This document shows, in pieces, positions 1 through 8,779 of a DNA stretch of 64,000 bases. A model generated the notes under the pieces. That model made no database searches, was not told the DNA's origin, and worked only from the letters and a program-made list of their open reading frames with translations. Position numbers and translations under genes: made by a program. The DNA comes from a bacterium (GTDB taxonomy: Bacteria > Joyebacterota > Joyebacteria > Joyebacterales > Joyebacteraceae): contig JALGWI010000002.1 of assembly GCA_025774245.1 (NCBI GenBank), positions 1 through 64,000 of the forward strand, written 5' to 3'. The first letter of the stretch is position 1, and every line of letters begins with the position of its first letter.

Positions 1-348
1 CTGGGCCGTATCTCAGTCCCAGTGTGGCTGACCACCCTCTCAGGCCAGCTACCCATCATCGCCTTGGTGAGCCGTTACCTCACCAACAAGCTAATAGGAC
101 TCGGGGCCATCCTTGAGCGGCACCTTGAATCAGAGGGCACCTTTGATCTCCTACACATGCGAGTGAGAGATGTCATGCGGAATTTACGTCTTTCGGACAT
201 GTTCCCCACTCAAGGGCAGGTTCCCCAAGCGTTACTCACCAGTTCGCCACTCTAATAAGGATTCCGAAGATTCCCGTTCGCGTTCGACTTGCATGCCTAA
301 TCCACGCCGCCAGCGTTCATTCTGAGCCAGGATCAAACTCTCCACTGT
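1..348 (-). rRNA. rrs: 16S ribosomal RNA, 5' portion (runs off the left edge)
   Basis: Read on the minus strand, positions 342-322 give the universal 27F site (AGAGTTTGATCCTGGCTCAG). It is followed by the usual start of 16S helix 6, and near position 1 by the conserved 338-region stretch ending ACACTGGGACTGAGATACGG. Only about the first 350 nt of the gene are present; the rest lies beyond position 1. The mature 5' end is placed by analogy with E. coli, about 8 nt before GAGTTTGATC. The gene is transcribed leftward from the promoter at 560-588. Confidence 0.97.
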
Positions 349-488
349 AAATCTATCCTTGATGCCACCTCACACCGCGAGGCGACAACATTTCAAAGGA
401 TTTGAACGTGTACCCCTGCTCGTCCCGCGCACGAGGCGCGGAGCAGAGCGGGGCCCCGTTCTGCTACTGACGTAACACGCTATTCAAA

Positions 489-500
489 TGTCAAAGAGCT
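489..500 (-). promoter_or_regulatory. boxA-like antitermination site in rRNA leader
   Basis: On the minus strand the rRNA leader contains AGCTCTTTGACA. This matches the boxA element (GCTCTTTnA) to which NusB/S10 bind for rRNA antitermination. It lies about 140 nt upstream of the 16S 5' end, the usual place. A similar GCTCTTTGACAT string recurs on the minus strand near 17840, with no rRNA beside it. Confidence 0.6.
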
Positions 501-559
501 ATGTGTTCCCAGTACCGGAAAGGCCGTCACCAGCCCTACCGCGTTCTGGTAACCGTATT

Positions 560-588
560 ATGATAGTCGCGGGGCGGGGGCCTGTCAA
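560..588 (-). promoter_or_regulatory. rRNA promoter
   Basis: The minus strand reads TTGACA (588-583), a 17-nt GC-rich spacer, then TATCAT (565-560). This near-consensus sigma-70 promoter would start transcription at about 553 and give a roughly 205-nt leader before 16S. The stretch 589-756, between this promoter and tyrS, holds GC-rich inverted repeats (for example 630-655) but no gene I can support. Confidence 0.8.
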
Positions 589-756
589 GCGGTTTTTTGG
601 ATCCCGCGCCGACTATTTTCGTTCTCTTCCGGCGGGCCTTCCGTGGCCCCCGCCGAGCCGCTGCCGGGTCCCACCGAGCCGTCTGCGGGCCCGTGGAGCC
701 CCTCGAGGCTTCGTCGTCGGGCCCCGTGGACCCCCCTCAAGGCGCCGCGGAGCTGT

Positions 757-2007
757 TCAGCCTTCGAGGCGGACGTTCGCCGGCACGATCCGAACGAAGC
801 GCCGCTTCCCGGCCTGGATGAGCCGGGGCTCCTCGAGCGAGAGCGCGTAGTCGACGTCGCGGACGACCTCCCCGTCGACGCGAAGCCCGCCCTGCTGGAT
901 CAGCCTTCTGGCTTCCCCGTTCGACGCAGCGAGCCCCGCACCCTTCACGACCGCCACGATCCAGACGCTCGACAGATCGCCCTGCCCCGCGAGCACGACC
1001 TCGGGCTCGGGGATCTCGTCGGGCAGGCCGCCCTTCGCGAAGATGCGGTCAAACTCCTCCTCCGCACCCCGCGCTTCGTCCTCGCTGTAGTAGAGGGCGA
1101 CGATCGCGCGGGCGAGCCTTCGCTTGAGGTCGCGCGGGTTGACGGCGGGGTCCGCAAGCTCCCTCCGAACCTCCGCGGCCTCCTCGTCGCTCACGCAGGC
1201 CGCCAGCTCGAAGTAGCGCGCGATGATCTCGTCGGGGACCGACATCGTCTTGCCGTAGATCTCCCGCGGCGCCTCCGAGATCCCGATGTAGTTGCCCGTG
1301 CTCTTGCTCATCCGCTTGACGCCGTCGGTGCCCTCGAGCACCGGAAGGAGCATCACGACTTCGGGCTCGACCCCGTAGGCCTTCTGGATCTCGCGCGCGA
1401 CCAGGCAGTTGAACTTCTGCTCCGTCGCACCGAGCTCAACGTCGGCCCGGATCTCGACCGAGTCGTAGCCCTGCATGAGCGGGTAGAAGAGCTCGTGGAT
1501 GCTGATGGGAAGCTCCCCCTTGAACCGCGCCGTGAAATCGTCCCGCTCGAGGATGCGTGCGACCGTGTATTTCCCGGCCAGGTCCATGACGTCGGCGAAC
1601 GACATCCGGCTGAACCAGGCACCGTTCATCACGACCTCGAGCTTCGCGGGGTCCGGGTCGACGATCTTCCGAAGCTGCTCGTTGTACGTGGCCGCGTTCG
1701 CCAGGACCTGCTCGTGCGTCAGGCGCGGCCTCGTGTCGGAGCGCTCGCTCGGGTCCCCCACCATTCCGGTGTAGTCCCCTATGATCACGACGACCCTGTG
1801 TCCGAGGTCCTGGAACTGCCGAAGCTTGCGGAGGCCGATCGCGTGGCCGAGGTGGAGGTCGGGCGCGCTCGGGTCGAAGCCCTGCTTGACGACGAGGGGT
1901 CTCCCCTCCTTGCCGGCGCGTGCGAGCTTCTCCTCGAGCTCGGCCTCCTTGATGATCTCGAGGGTACCAGCCCTCAGGAGGTCCATCTGTTCGCTGATCG
2001 GAATCAC
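757..2007 (-). CDS. tyrS: tyrosyl-tRNA synthetase
   Basis: Class I aminoacyl-tRNA synthetase that charges tRNA-Tyr in the cytoplasm. The 416-residue length is normal for bacterial TyrRS. The HIGH-type motif appears as DLHLGH in the context GFDPSAPDLHLGH, typical of the TyrZ-like branch. The second signature is KRMSKS near residue 235. The C-terminal ~65 residues (SNGEARRLIQQGG and after) form the S4 RNA-binding domain. The ATG is preceded by GGAGGGAGAT, a good ribosome-binding site. The gene is divergent from the penicillin-binding protein gene and lies upstream of the rRNA promoter on the same strand. Confidence 0.96.
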   Translation of the reverse strand: MIPISEQMDLLRAGTLEIIKEAELEEKLARAGKEGRPLVVKQGFDPSAPDLHLGHAIGLRKLRQFQDLGHRVVVIIGDYTGMVGDPSERSDTRPRLTHEQVLANAATYNEQLRKIVDPDPAKLEVVMNGAWFSRMSFADVMDLAGKYTVARILERDDFTARFKGELPISIHELFYPLMQGYDSVEIRADVELGATEQKFNCLVAREIQKAYGVEPEVVMLLPVLEGTDGVKRMSKSTGNYIGISEAPREIYGKTMSVPDEIIARYFELAACVSDEEAAEVRRELADPAVNPRDLKRRLARAIVALYYSEDEARGAEEEFDRIFAKGGLPDEIPEPEVVLAGQGDLSSVWIVAVVKGAGLAASNGEARRLIQQGGLRVDGEVVRDVDYALSLEEPRLIQAGKRRFVRIVPANVRLEG

Positions 2008-2258
2008 GATCTCCCTCCGGGAGCCTCATGCTGTGCGAAGATAATACGCCCCCCCGGCGTCAGACGCGTTGCCGGAGAGGCCGTTTCACTGCATATTACA
2101 TACCAACCACCGGAGGCCGGCGCAAGGGGAAACTGCAGCCCACGGGCTCCCGGAGCCTCCCCCGGGGGGCTTGCGTCTTGACTTCCGAGAGAGCCTGGGC
2201 TACGTTTGCGGGCGTTTCCGAGGCCTCGAGCTTCGGAGGAAGAAGGAGAAGGAGAGAG

Positions 2259-4328
2259 ATGGTCAGATCCTGGGTCATCACCTTCGCGATCGTCCTCGGG
2301 GTCATCACGCTCGGAACCGTGGGGGCCATCCTGTGGCTCCAGCGCGACCTCCCCTCGCCGTCCCTCCTGGAGACGATCGAGCCCACCATCGGAACGACCG
2401 TATACGACCGCGACGGCCTCGTCCTCCACGAGTTCTTCAAGGAAAACCGGGTCATCATCCGGCTCGACCAGATGTCCCCCCGTCTCGTCGACGCGATCAT
2501 CGCGACCGAGGACCGGGAGTTCCGGGGGCACTGGGGCGTCGACGCGCTGGCCATCCTCCGCGCCACCCTGAAGAACGTGCGCGCCGGGCGAGTCATCCAG
2601 GGGGCGAGCACGATCACACAGCAACTCGCCAGGAGCCTCTTCCTCACCTCCGAGATCACGCTCGCCAGGAAGCTCAAGGAGGCGCTCCTCGCCCTCAGGA
2701 TCGAGCAGGTCTACTCCAAGGACAGGATCCTCGAGCTCTATCTGAACCAGATCTACTTCGGCGACGGCGCGTACGGCGTCGAGGCGGCCGCCCAGGACCT
2801 CTTCGGGAAGCCGGCCAGCGAGCTCGAGCTCACCGAGGCCGCGCTCCTGGCGGGGCTTCCCAAGAACCCCGCCGGCTACTCGCCGCGGCGACACCCGGAG
2901 AGGGCGCTCCAGCGGCGCAACCTCGTCCTCGCGATGATGGTCGACCACGGCTCGGTCACGCCCGAGGAGGCCGCCGCGGCCGACTCGATCGCGCTCGCCG
3001 TGAGGCACCGCGAGGAGGAGATTCGGCTCGGCGCCTACTTCATCGAGCACGTTCGCCGCGATGTCATCGCCCGGTACGGGGCGGAGGCGCTCTACTCCGG
3101 CGGACTCAGGATCTACACGACGCTCGACAGCAACCTCCAGGCGGTCGCGGAACGGGTGCTCGAAGAGAGGTTCGCGCTCCTCGAGAAGGAGTACCGCTTC
3201 CCCGTGAAGCGCGGCGATCCCTTCGACGCCGACACGGTCAGGTACATCCCCTACGTCCAGGGCGCGCTCCTCGCGGTCGACGTCTCGACCGGGGGGATCC
3301 TGGCAATGATCGGCGGCAGGGACTTCAAGGACAGCTCGTTCAACCGCGCCACGCAGGCCCCCCGCCAGCCCGGGTCGGGCTTCAAGCCGTTCGTCTACAC
3401 GGCGGCCATCGACAACGGGTTCTCGCCGGCCGACACGATCATGGACGCGCCGATTGTCATTCCGGGTGCCGGCCCTCCGAAGATCCTCGAGGGCACCGAC
3501 CCCCCGATCGAGGAGCCGACCGACTGGATCCCCGAGAACTACTCGCGAGAGTTCAAGGGCGAGGTCCGGCTGCGGTACGCCCTCAAGAAGTCGATCAACA
3601 TCCCGGCCGTGAAGCTCGGGATCATAATCGGCCCGGCGACCGTCGCGCGCTACGCGCGTGAGATGGGCATCTCGACGCACCTCTCCCCCGTCTACTCGCT
3701 GCCGCTCGGGAGCGGCGAGGTCAAGCTGATCGACATGGTGAAGGCCTACGGTGTGCTGGCCAACCAGGGGATTCAGCTCTCGCCCTACGCCGTCGACCGG
3801 ATCGAGGACAGGACGGGCCGCGTCCTCGAGAGGTACACAGGGACGAGCCGCGAGGTGATCTCGCCCCAGACCGCGTTCGTGGTCACGAGCATGATGGAGA
3901 GCGCGATCGACAGCGGCACTGGGTGGGCGGCACGCGCCTGGGGCTTCCAGCATCCGGCGGCGGGCAAGACGGGAACGACCAACGAGTGCACAGACGCGTG
4001 GTTCGTGGGGTTCACGCCGAAGATTATCTGCGGCGTGTGGGGCGGCTTCGACGACCGCCAGTCGCTGGGCGAGAAGATGACGGGCGCGCGGGTGGCGCTC
4101 CCCGTGTGGACCGACTTCATGAAGGCCGCGCACGCCGAGGAACCGAAGGAATCGTTCCGCATGCCCGCCGGCGTCGCGGTGAGGAGGATCTGCGCCGAGA
4201 CCGGGGAGCTCGCGACCGACCACTGTCTCGAGATCCTCGAGGAGGTCTTCATCGAGGGGACCGGACCGGTGTGGCACTGCAGGAAGCACACGCCCGGCGC
4301 GCGCCGCAGCAGGACCGGCGGGATCTGA
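2259..4328 (+). CDS. class A penicillin-binding protein (PBP1A-type)
   Basis: Bifunctional peptidoglycan synthase of 689 residues anchored in the inner membrane with a periplasmic catalytic part. Residues ~5-27 are the single membrane segment. The GT51 transglycosylase domain shows ATEDREFRGHWG, GASTITQQLAR and LNQIYFGDGAYGVEAA. The transpeptidase domain shows SGFK (SxxK), SIN (SxN) and KTGTTN (KTGT), so all catalytic motifs are intact. I chose the ATG at 2259 because it follows a purine-rich site (GGAGGAAGAAGGAGAAGG) and begins the membrane helix; an in-frame ATG at 2028 would add an Arg-rich tail with no RBS. It converges on deoA. Confidence 0.95.
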   Translation: MVRSWVITFAIVLGVITLGTVGAILWLQRDLPSPSLLETIEPTIGTTVYDRDGLVLHEFFKENRVIIRLDQMSPRLVDAIIATEDREFRGHWGVDALAILRATLKNVRAGRVIQGASTITQQLARSLFLTSEITLARKLKEALLALRIEQVYSKDRILELYLNQIYFGDGAYGVEAAAQDLFGKPASELELTEAALLAGLPKNPAGYSPRRHPERALQRRNLVLAMMVDHGSVTPEEAAAADSIALAVRHREEEIRLGAYFIEHVRRDVIARYGAEALYSGGLRIYTTLDSNLQAVAERVLEERFALLEKEYRFPVKRGDPFDADTVRYIPYVQGALLAVDVSTGGILAMIGGRDFKDSSFNRATQAPRQPGSGFKPFVYTAAIDNGFSPADTIMDAPIVIPGAGPPKILEGTDPPIEEPTDWIPENYSREFKGEVRLRYALKKSINIPAVKLGIIIGPATVARYAREMGISTHLSPVYSLPLGSGEVKLIDMVKAYGVLANQGIQLSPYAVDRIEDRTGRVLERYTGTSREVISPQTAFVVTSMMESAIDSGTGWAARAWGFQHPAAGKTGTTNECTDAWFVGFTPKIICGVWGGFDDRQSLGEKMTGARVALPVWTDFMKAAHAEEPKESFRMPAGVAVRRICAETGELATDHCLEILEEVFIEGTGPVWHCRKHTPGARRSRTGGI

Positions 4329-4403
4329 CGCGAGGCGCCCTGGCCGCCGCGGCACCCGCCTGAGGGGCTCCGTGCGGGCGTCTCCAGGATTGCCGGCACC
4401 CGA

Positions 4404-5708
4404 CTAGTCGAGAGCCTCGAGCACCCTCGAACGCGCCGCCGGCCTCTCTCCCCCAATCTCAAACGCCGCTCTCGTCCTCACGACGGCCGCGTCGACGTCT
4501 CCGCCCTCGTTCGCGTGGACGATCGCGAGCGGCTCCCCTCTCGACACCTCGCTCCCGACCGGCGAAGCGATCTCGATCCCCACGGCCGGGTCGACCGGAT
4601 CCTCCACGGTGGTCCGCCCCGCTCCGAGCGCGAGCGACGTGAGGCCGATCTCGAGCGCGTCGATCGCAGTCACGTAGCCCGATGAGGCGGCCGCGACCGT
4701 CTCCCGCAGCGTGGCCGCCGGCAGGACCCCGGGGTCGCTCACGACGCGGGGATCACCTCCCTGAGCCGCAACGAACCTCCCGAAGACCTCAAGGGCGCTG
4801 CCGTCGTCGAGCACGCGCTCGGCGACCGCCAGCGCGGCCTCGGTGTCTGCGGATTCGCCGGCAAGCTGGATCATCCTCGCCGCCAGGGCGAGGCTCGTCT
4901 CCCGGACGTCCGGGGGACCGCTCCCCTTGAGCACCTCGACCGACTCGGCCACCTCGAGCGCGTTCCCCACGGTGAGCCCGAGCGGGCTCTCCATGTCCGT
5001 GAGGAGCGCGACGGCCGGCAGGCCGAGGCTCTTCGCCGTCGCGATGAGGCGCTGCGCGAGCGCCCGCGCGCTCTCGTGATCCTTCATGAAGGCGCCGCGC
5101 CCGACCTTGACGTCGAGCACGAGGGCGTCCAGGCCCGCGGCCAGCTTCTTCGAGAGGATGCTCCCCACGATGAGCGGCACGCACTCGATCGTCGCCGTGA
5201 CGTCTCGGAGCGCGTACATCTTGCGGTCGGCGGGCGCGACCTCGGGGGACTGCCCGACGATCGCCATGCCGACGTCGGAGACGATCCTCACGACGTCCTC
5301 GGGCCCCCAGTCGGTCCGCATCCCCGGGATCGACTCGAGTTTGTCGAGCGTCCCGCCCGTGTGGCCGAGCCCGCGTCCCGAGATCATGGGAACGCGGACG
5401 CCGGCGGCGGCGGCGACCGGAGCCACGATGAGCGAGAGCTTGTCGCCCACGCCGCCCGTCGAGTGCTTGTCGACCTTGACGCCCTCGACCGCCGACAGGT
5501 CGAGCGTGGCACCGCTCTCGAGCATGAGGCGCGTGAGGATCTCCGTCTCGGCCTCGCTCATTCCCGAGAACAGGACCGCCATGAGAAACGCCGACATCTG
5601 GTAGTCCGCGACGTCTCCCGCGAGGAACCCGTTGACCATGAACGCGATCTCGGCGGAATCGAGCTCTCCCCCGTCCCGCTTCTTCGCGATGATCTCGTAC
5701 GCGGTCAC
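4404..5708 (-). CDS. deoA: pyrimidine-nucleoside / thymidine phosphorylase
   Basis: Phosphorolyses thymidine and related pyrimidine nucleosides to base plus (deoxy)ribose-1-phosphate. The 434-residue length matches the family. The signature around KVDKHSTGGVGDK and the glycine-rich SGRGLGHTGGTLDKLE segment, which make up the phosphate/nucleoside site, are intact. The start is taken as GTG at 5708, which follows GGGGGAGGGGAA and begins VTAYEIIAKKRDG as in family members; the longer upstream frame is Arg-rich and overlaps deoC. It is the last gene of the cdd-rpiB-deoC-deoA operon. Whether it prefers thymidine (DeoA) or is a broad Pdp enzyme cannot be told from sequence. Confidence 0.93.
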   Translation of the reverse strand: MTAYEIIAKKRDGGELDSAEIAFMVNGFLAGDVADYQMSAFLMAVLFSGMSEAETEILTRLMLESGATLDLSAVEGVKVDKHSTGGVGDKLSLIVAPVAAAAGVRVPMISGRGLGHTGGTLDKLESIPGMRTDWGPEDVVRIVSDVGMAIVGQSPEVAPADRKMYALRDVTATIECVPLIVGSILSKKLAAGLDALVLDVKVGRGAFMKDHESARALAQRLIATAKSLGLPAVALLTDMESPLGLTVGNALEVAESVEVLKGSGPPDVRETSLALAARMIQLAGESADTEAALAVAERVLDDGSALEVFGRFVAAQGGDPRVVSDPGVLPAATLRETVAAASSGYVTAIDALEIGLTSLALGAGRTTVEDPVDPAVGIEIASPVGSEVSRGEPLAIVHANEGGDVDAAVVRTRAAFEIGGERPAARSRVLEALD

Positions 5709-5782
5709 TTCCCCTCCCCCGTAGACGAGAACCGGCGATCTCCGCCGGCTCCTGGACTCCACGTCGCGCGACAGGACCGTCG

Positions 5783-6631
5783 CTAGCCACCCACGATCTT
5801 GACGCTCGCGCTCGCTCCGATCCTCGTGGCGCCGGCCTCGATCATCTCCCTGGCCGTCTCGGTGTCCCTGATGCCGCCGGCGGCCTTGACGCCCATCTCC
5901 TCGCCGACCGTCGCGCGCATGAGCCGGACATCGTGCACGGTGGCCCCGCCGGGCCCGAACCCGGTCGACGTCTTGACGAAGTCGGCGCCGGCGGCCTTGA
6001 CGATCTGGCAGATCCTCACCTTCTCGTCGTCGGTGAGGAGCGCGGCCTCGATGATCACCTTCGAGACGACGATGTTCCGGCACGCGTCGACCACCGCCCG
6101 GACGTCGCGCTCCACGAGGTCGTAGTCGCCCGACTTGAGGGCCCCGACGTTCGCGACCATGTCGATCTCCTGGGCGCCGTCCGCGATGGCCCTCTCGGCC
6201 TCGAACGCCTTGACGGAAGGGAGCGACGCCCCGAGCGGGAACCCCGCCACGGTGCAGACCTTGACGCTCGAGAGTCTGAGGAGCTGAGCGCAGAGCGAGA
6301 CGTACGTGGGATTGACGCAGACGGAGGCGAACCCGTGGGCCTTCGCCTCCTCACAGAGCTTGGTGATCTCCTCGCGGGTCGCCTGGGGCTTCAGAAGCGT
6401 GTGATCGATCGCCGAGGCGAGACGGGGGCTCACGGCGCCGACGCCGGTCGCCGCACTGATCCTCTCGGCGCCGGAGGCGAGGATCGAATCGACGTCCTCG
6501 GTCCTCTTCTCGACGCAGAGCCCGCAGTCCACACAGGGATCGCACTCGCCCGCCTCCGCGAGCTGAGTTCCCGTCTCGAGCCGCCCGATCACCTCGCGCG
6601 TGACACGCGCGATCAGCTCTTCCCGGTCCAT
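5783..6631 (-). CDS. deoC: deoxyribose-phosphate aldolase with N-terminal targeting-like helix and Cys cluster
   Basis: Class I aldolase that splits 2-deoxyribose-5-phosphate into acetaldehyde and glyceraldehyde-3-phosphate. The catalytic residues are visible: Schiff-base Lys in FVKTSTGFG, Lys in KAAGGIRD and Asp in EIDMVANVG. At 282 residues it is about 60 longer than a plain bacterial DeoC. Residues 2-19 form an amphipathic helix ([15 protein letters not shown]) resembling encapsulation peptides of microcompartment enzymes. A CxxCxxCxxC cluster (Cys30, 33, 36, 39) follows before the TIM barrel starts at about 70. The start overlaps the end of rpiB by 19 nt, indicating coupled translation. 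Family assignment is secure; the role of the extension is inference. Confidence 0.95.
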   Translation of the reverse strand: MDREELIARVTREVIGRLETGTQLAEAGECDPCVDCGLCVEKRTEDVDSILASGAERISAATGVGAVSPRLASAIDHTLLKPQATREEITKLCEEAKAHGFASVCVNPTYVSLCAQLLRLSSVKVCTVAGFPLGASLPSVKAFEAERAIADGAQEIDMVANVGALKSGDYDLVERDVRAVVDACRNIVVSKVIIEAALLTDDEKVRICQIVKAAGADFVKTSTGFGPGGATVHDVRLMRATVGEEMGVKAAGGIRDTETAREMIEAGATRIGASASVKIVGG

Positions 6632-7179
6632 CCTTCCTCCAGGGCGCGGATCTTATCGACCCTCCGTTCGTGCCGACCGCCACCGAAGTCGGTCGAGAGC
6701 CAGACGCGGACCATCTGCCTCGCGAGCCCCCTCCCCACCACACCCGAGCCGAGTGTCAGCACGTTCGCGGAATTGTGCTCCCTGCTGTTGATGACGGTCG
6801 CGACGTCGTGGCAGCAGGCGGCGAGCACACCCGGGACCTTGTTCGCGGCCATGGATGACCCGATGCCCGCACCGTCGATCATGATGCCGCGCGAGCACTC
6901 GCCGCTCGCGACGGCCTGAGCGACCTTGACGGCGAAGTCCGGGTAGTCGCACGAGGCGGCGCTCGACGTGCCGACGTCGATCACGCGATGCTCGAGCTCC
7001 TCCGTGAGGTAGCGCTTGAGCGACTCCTTGAGCTCGTATCCGCCGTGATCCGAGCCGATCGCGATCGGTGCGCCGCCCGCGTCGGCGGCGGGTCGGGGGC
7101 CGGATTCGCCGGTCGCCCGCTCGCGGTCGGCCACGACCTCACGAACGATCGCTTCGACGCGCTTCGGATCGATTCCCAC
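6613..7179 (-). CDS. rpiB: RpiB-family sugar-phosphate isomerase with N-terminal extension
   Basis: RpiB/LacAB-family isomerase, expected to interconvert ribose-5-phosphate and ribulose-5-phosphate. It is 188 residues against the usual ~145-150. The extra N-terminus has an amphipathic helix at residues 4-20 ([15 protein letters not shown]) and then a Gly/Pro/Ala linker, the same layout as in DeoC next door. The core begins at [13 protein letters not shown], with the substrate-binding DH and the HN of REHNSANVL intact. The cysteine that serves as catalytic base in E. coli RpiB (CGTG) is Asp here ([10 protein letters not shown]), so the mechanism or substrate may differ. The downstream deoC ATG lies within its 3' end. 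Confidence 0.9.
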   Translation of the reverse strand: MGIDPKRVEAIVREVVADRERATGESGPRPAADAGGAPIAIGSDHGGYELKESLKRYLTEELEHRVIDVGTSSAASCDYPDFAVKVAQAVASGECSRGIMIDGAGIGSSMAANKVPGVLAACCHDVATVINSREHNSANVLTLGSGVVGRGLARQMVRVWLSTDFGGGRHERRVDKIRALEEGWTGKS

Positions 7180-7213
7180 GAGGGTCCTCCTCCTTCGCTG
7201 GCCGCGCGGAGGT

Positions 7214-7603
7214 CTAGAGCTTGTAGGAGGTGAACGGGTACGGGAAGAGTTCCGCGATCGTCGTCGTGAGCCTCTCCCCGCCCGCAGACTCGATCAGGAT
7301 CGGCAGATCATGGGTGAACTCCCAGATCACCTGCCGGCAGACGCCGCACGGCGGCGTGGGCTCCGGGGCGTTTGTCACGACCGCCATCCTCTCGAAGTCC
7401 CTGACGCCCTCCGAGACCGCCTTCGCAATGGCGTTCCGCTCGGCACAGACCGAGAGCCCGATCGAGGCGTTCTCGACGTTCACGCCGGTGAAGATCCTCC
7501 CGTCCCGGGACAGCAGCGCCACGCCGACCGGGAAGCCGGAGTAGGGTGCGTAGGCGTTCTCGAGCGCCTGCCGTGCCTCGCGTACGAGTTCGTCGTCGGT
7601 CAT
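7214..7603 (-). CDS. cdd: cytidine deaminase
   Basis: Zinc-dependent deaminase converting (deoxy)cytidine to (deoxy)uridine, feeding the phosphorylase encoded in the same operon. At 129 residues it is of the short homotetrameric type. The zinc and catalytic motifs are CAERNAI (Cys and catalytic Glu) and PCGVC (two Cys ligands). The start is ATG at 7603 (MTDDELV), preceded by GGAGGAG about 12 nt upstream; the longer upstream frame is low-complexity and has no RBS. It is the first gene of the operon, 34 nt before rpiB, with a promoter at 7708-7737. Confidence 0.94.
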   Translation of the reverse strand: MTDDELVREARQALENAYAPYSGFPVGVALLSRDGRIFTGVNVENASIGLSVCAERNAIAKAVSEGVRDFERMAVVTNAPEPTPPCGVCRQVIWEFTHDLPILIESAGGERLTTTIAELFPYPFTSYKL

Positions 7604-7707
7604 GATCTCGAAGTCTCCTCCGCCCGCGGGGCTCGGTCGACGTCGGGCTCGGCATCGATTCAGGCGGAGCAGGCGTCCCCGACGGACGCCCGCTTCGAAG
7701 CAGGAGC

Positions 7708-7737
7708 ATACTAGCACACGCGCTCGCAGGCCTTCAA
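7708..7737 (-). promoter_or_regulatory. promoter of cdd-rpiB-deoC-deoA
   Basis: The minus strand reads TTGAAG (7737-7732), an 18-nt spacer ending TGC, then TAGTAT (7713-7708), an extended -10 type. The leader to the cdd start is about 100 nt. The GCGTGTGCTAG segment around the -10 is shared with the promoter at 16324-16353. Confidence 0.6.
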
Positions 7738-7770
7738 GCGCGAAAGGGTCGCCGGGCGCACACGCAAACA

Positions 7771-7795
7771 GGGGCGCCACCCGAAGGGGCGCCCC
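7771..7795 (-). terminator. hairpin after PorV-like gene
   Basis: GGGGCGCC at 7771-7778 pairs perfectly with GGCGCCCC at 7788-7795. The hairpin lies 30 nt past the stop of the minus-strand PorV-like gene. On the minus strand it is followed by CCTGTTTGCG, so there is only a weak U tract. Confidence 0.6.
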
Positions 7796-7824
7796 CGTCC
7801 GTCAAGTTGTCACCCTCGCCGGAG

Positions 7825-8757
7825 CTAGCCGCCGAAGGCCATGGAGAGCGAGATCCGGTGCGTCGACTGCAGCTCTTTGTAGTCGCCGTAGGTGTAGTCG
7901 AGCTGGAAGTCGCTGTACCGGAAGCCGGCGCCGAAACCGAAGTTCCCGAACTCTGTACCGGTCTTGTACCCGGCACGGAGCGCCAGCATCTTGTAGATCC
8001 AGACCTCACCACCGAGCGCCCAGTAGAGCGACCGATTCTGAGGATACATCGCGTCCACCGTGAAGAGGAGGTCCACGTACGAAATCTGCTCGTCCAGCGT
8101 CGCGTACGAGCCGCCGAAGCCGAAGGTGAGCGTCTGCTCGACCTCGGTCCCCGCGAACTTGTACTTCGTTCCGAGGTTCTTCACGACCCCGCCGAGCTGG
8201 ACCTGCTCGTTCATGAGACCGTACTGGACACCCAGGTTCACACCGAGCGCCGTGCCCGTCACGTCGTCGAGACTACCCTGGACGACCTGGCCCGTGACGC
8301 CCGCCTTGAGACCGCAGACACTCGGGACCTCGAAGCCGTAGCCGCCGATGAACCCGAAGTTGTAGGCGCTGGCGGTCTCGCCGAAGCCGTCGCCGTCTCC
8401 TTCGAACACGGAAACGCTTCCGAGATCGAAGTAGGCGAGCCCGAGCGCAAGCGCACCTTCACCGCTCGGGAAGCCCACGCCGAGATAGGTGTAGCTCGAG
8501 TCCATGAGCCAGTCGACCGCACTCACGCCAACCTGGACGCGATCGATGTTCGCGAGGCCCGACGGGTTGTACGTCAGGCTCCACAGATCGCCGGGAGCCG
8601 CGTGGTATCCGGCCATGCCGGCCGGACGCGCTCCCACCCCGATCGCGAACACGTCCAGATACGTGCTCCCCGCATTCCCGTCATCAGCCGTGGCAACGCC
8701 CGTCACGAGCATCGCGGCGACCAGTGCGAGAGCGGGAAGACCGATCTTTCTCATCAT
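7825..8757 (-). CDS. PorV/PorQ-family outer-membrane beta-barrel protein
   Basis: A 310-residue exported protein. Residues 1-24 are a clear signal peptide ending ATA/DDG. The start of the mature protein (YLDVFAIGVGARPAGMAGYHA...SLTYNPSGLA) is the hallmark of the PorV/PorQ (UPF0164) family. Alternating beta strands follow, and the C-terminus closes as a barrel (RISLSMAFGG). In Bacteroidetes PorV is the shuttle that hands type IX secretion cargo to the surface; many FCB-group bacteria have several paralogs. It lies 67 nt downstream of the giant protein gene on the same strand, separated by a hairpin, so read-through could co-express them. Function in secretion is inference from family and context. 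The RBS is AAGGAGG. Confidence 0.85.
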   Translation of the reverse strand: MMRKIGLPALALVAAMLVTGVATADDGNAGSTYLDVFAIGVGARPAGMAGYHAAPGDLWSLTYNPSGLANIDRVQVGVSAVDWLMDSSYTYLGVGFPSGEGALALGLAYFDLGSVSVFEGDGDGFGETASAYNFGFIGGYGFEVPSVCGLKAGVTGQVVQGSLDDVTGTALGVNLGVQYGLMNEQVQLGGVVKNLGTKYKFAGTEVEQTLTFGFGGSYATLDEQISYVDLLFTVDAMYPQNRSLYWALGGEVWIYKMLALRAGYKTGTEFGNFGFGAGFRYSDFQLDYTYGDYKELQSTHRISLSMAFGG

Positions 8758-8779
8758 GCTACAACCTCCTTGCTTCCCG

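Noticed and set aside
630-655. Intrinsic terminator for tyrS
   Set aside because: The hairpin CGGCGGGCC/GGCCCCCGCCG is present, but on the minus strand it is followed by an A-rich rather than U-rich run, so termination there is not supported.
2028-2258. Longer start for the penicillin-binding protein at ATG 2028
   Set aside because: The added 77 residues are Arg/Pro-rich and unlike the family, with no RBS. ATG 2259 has a strong purine-rich site and begins at the membrane helix.
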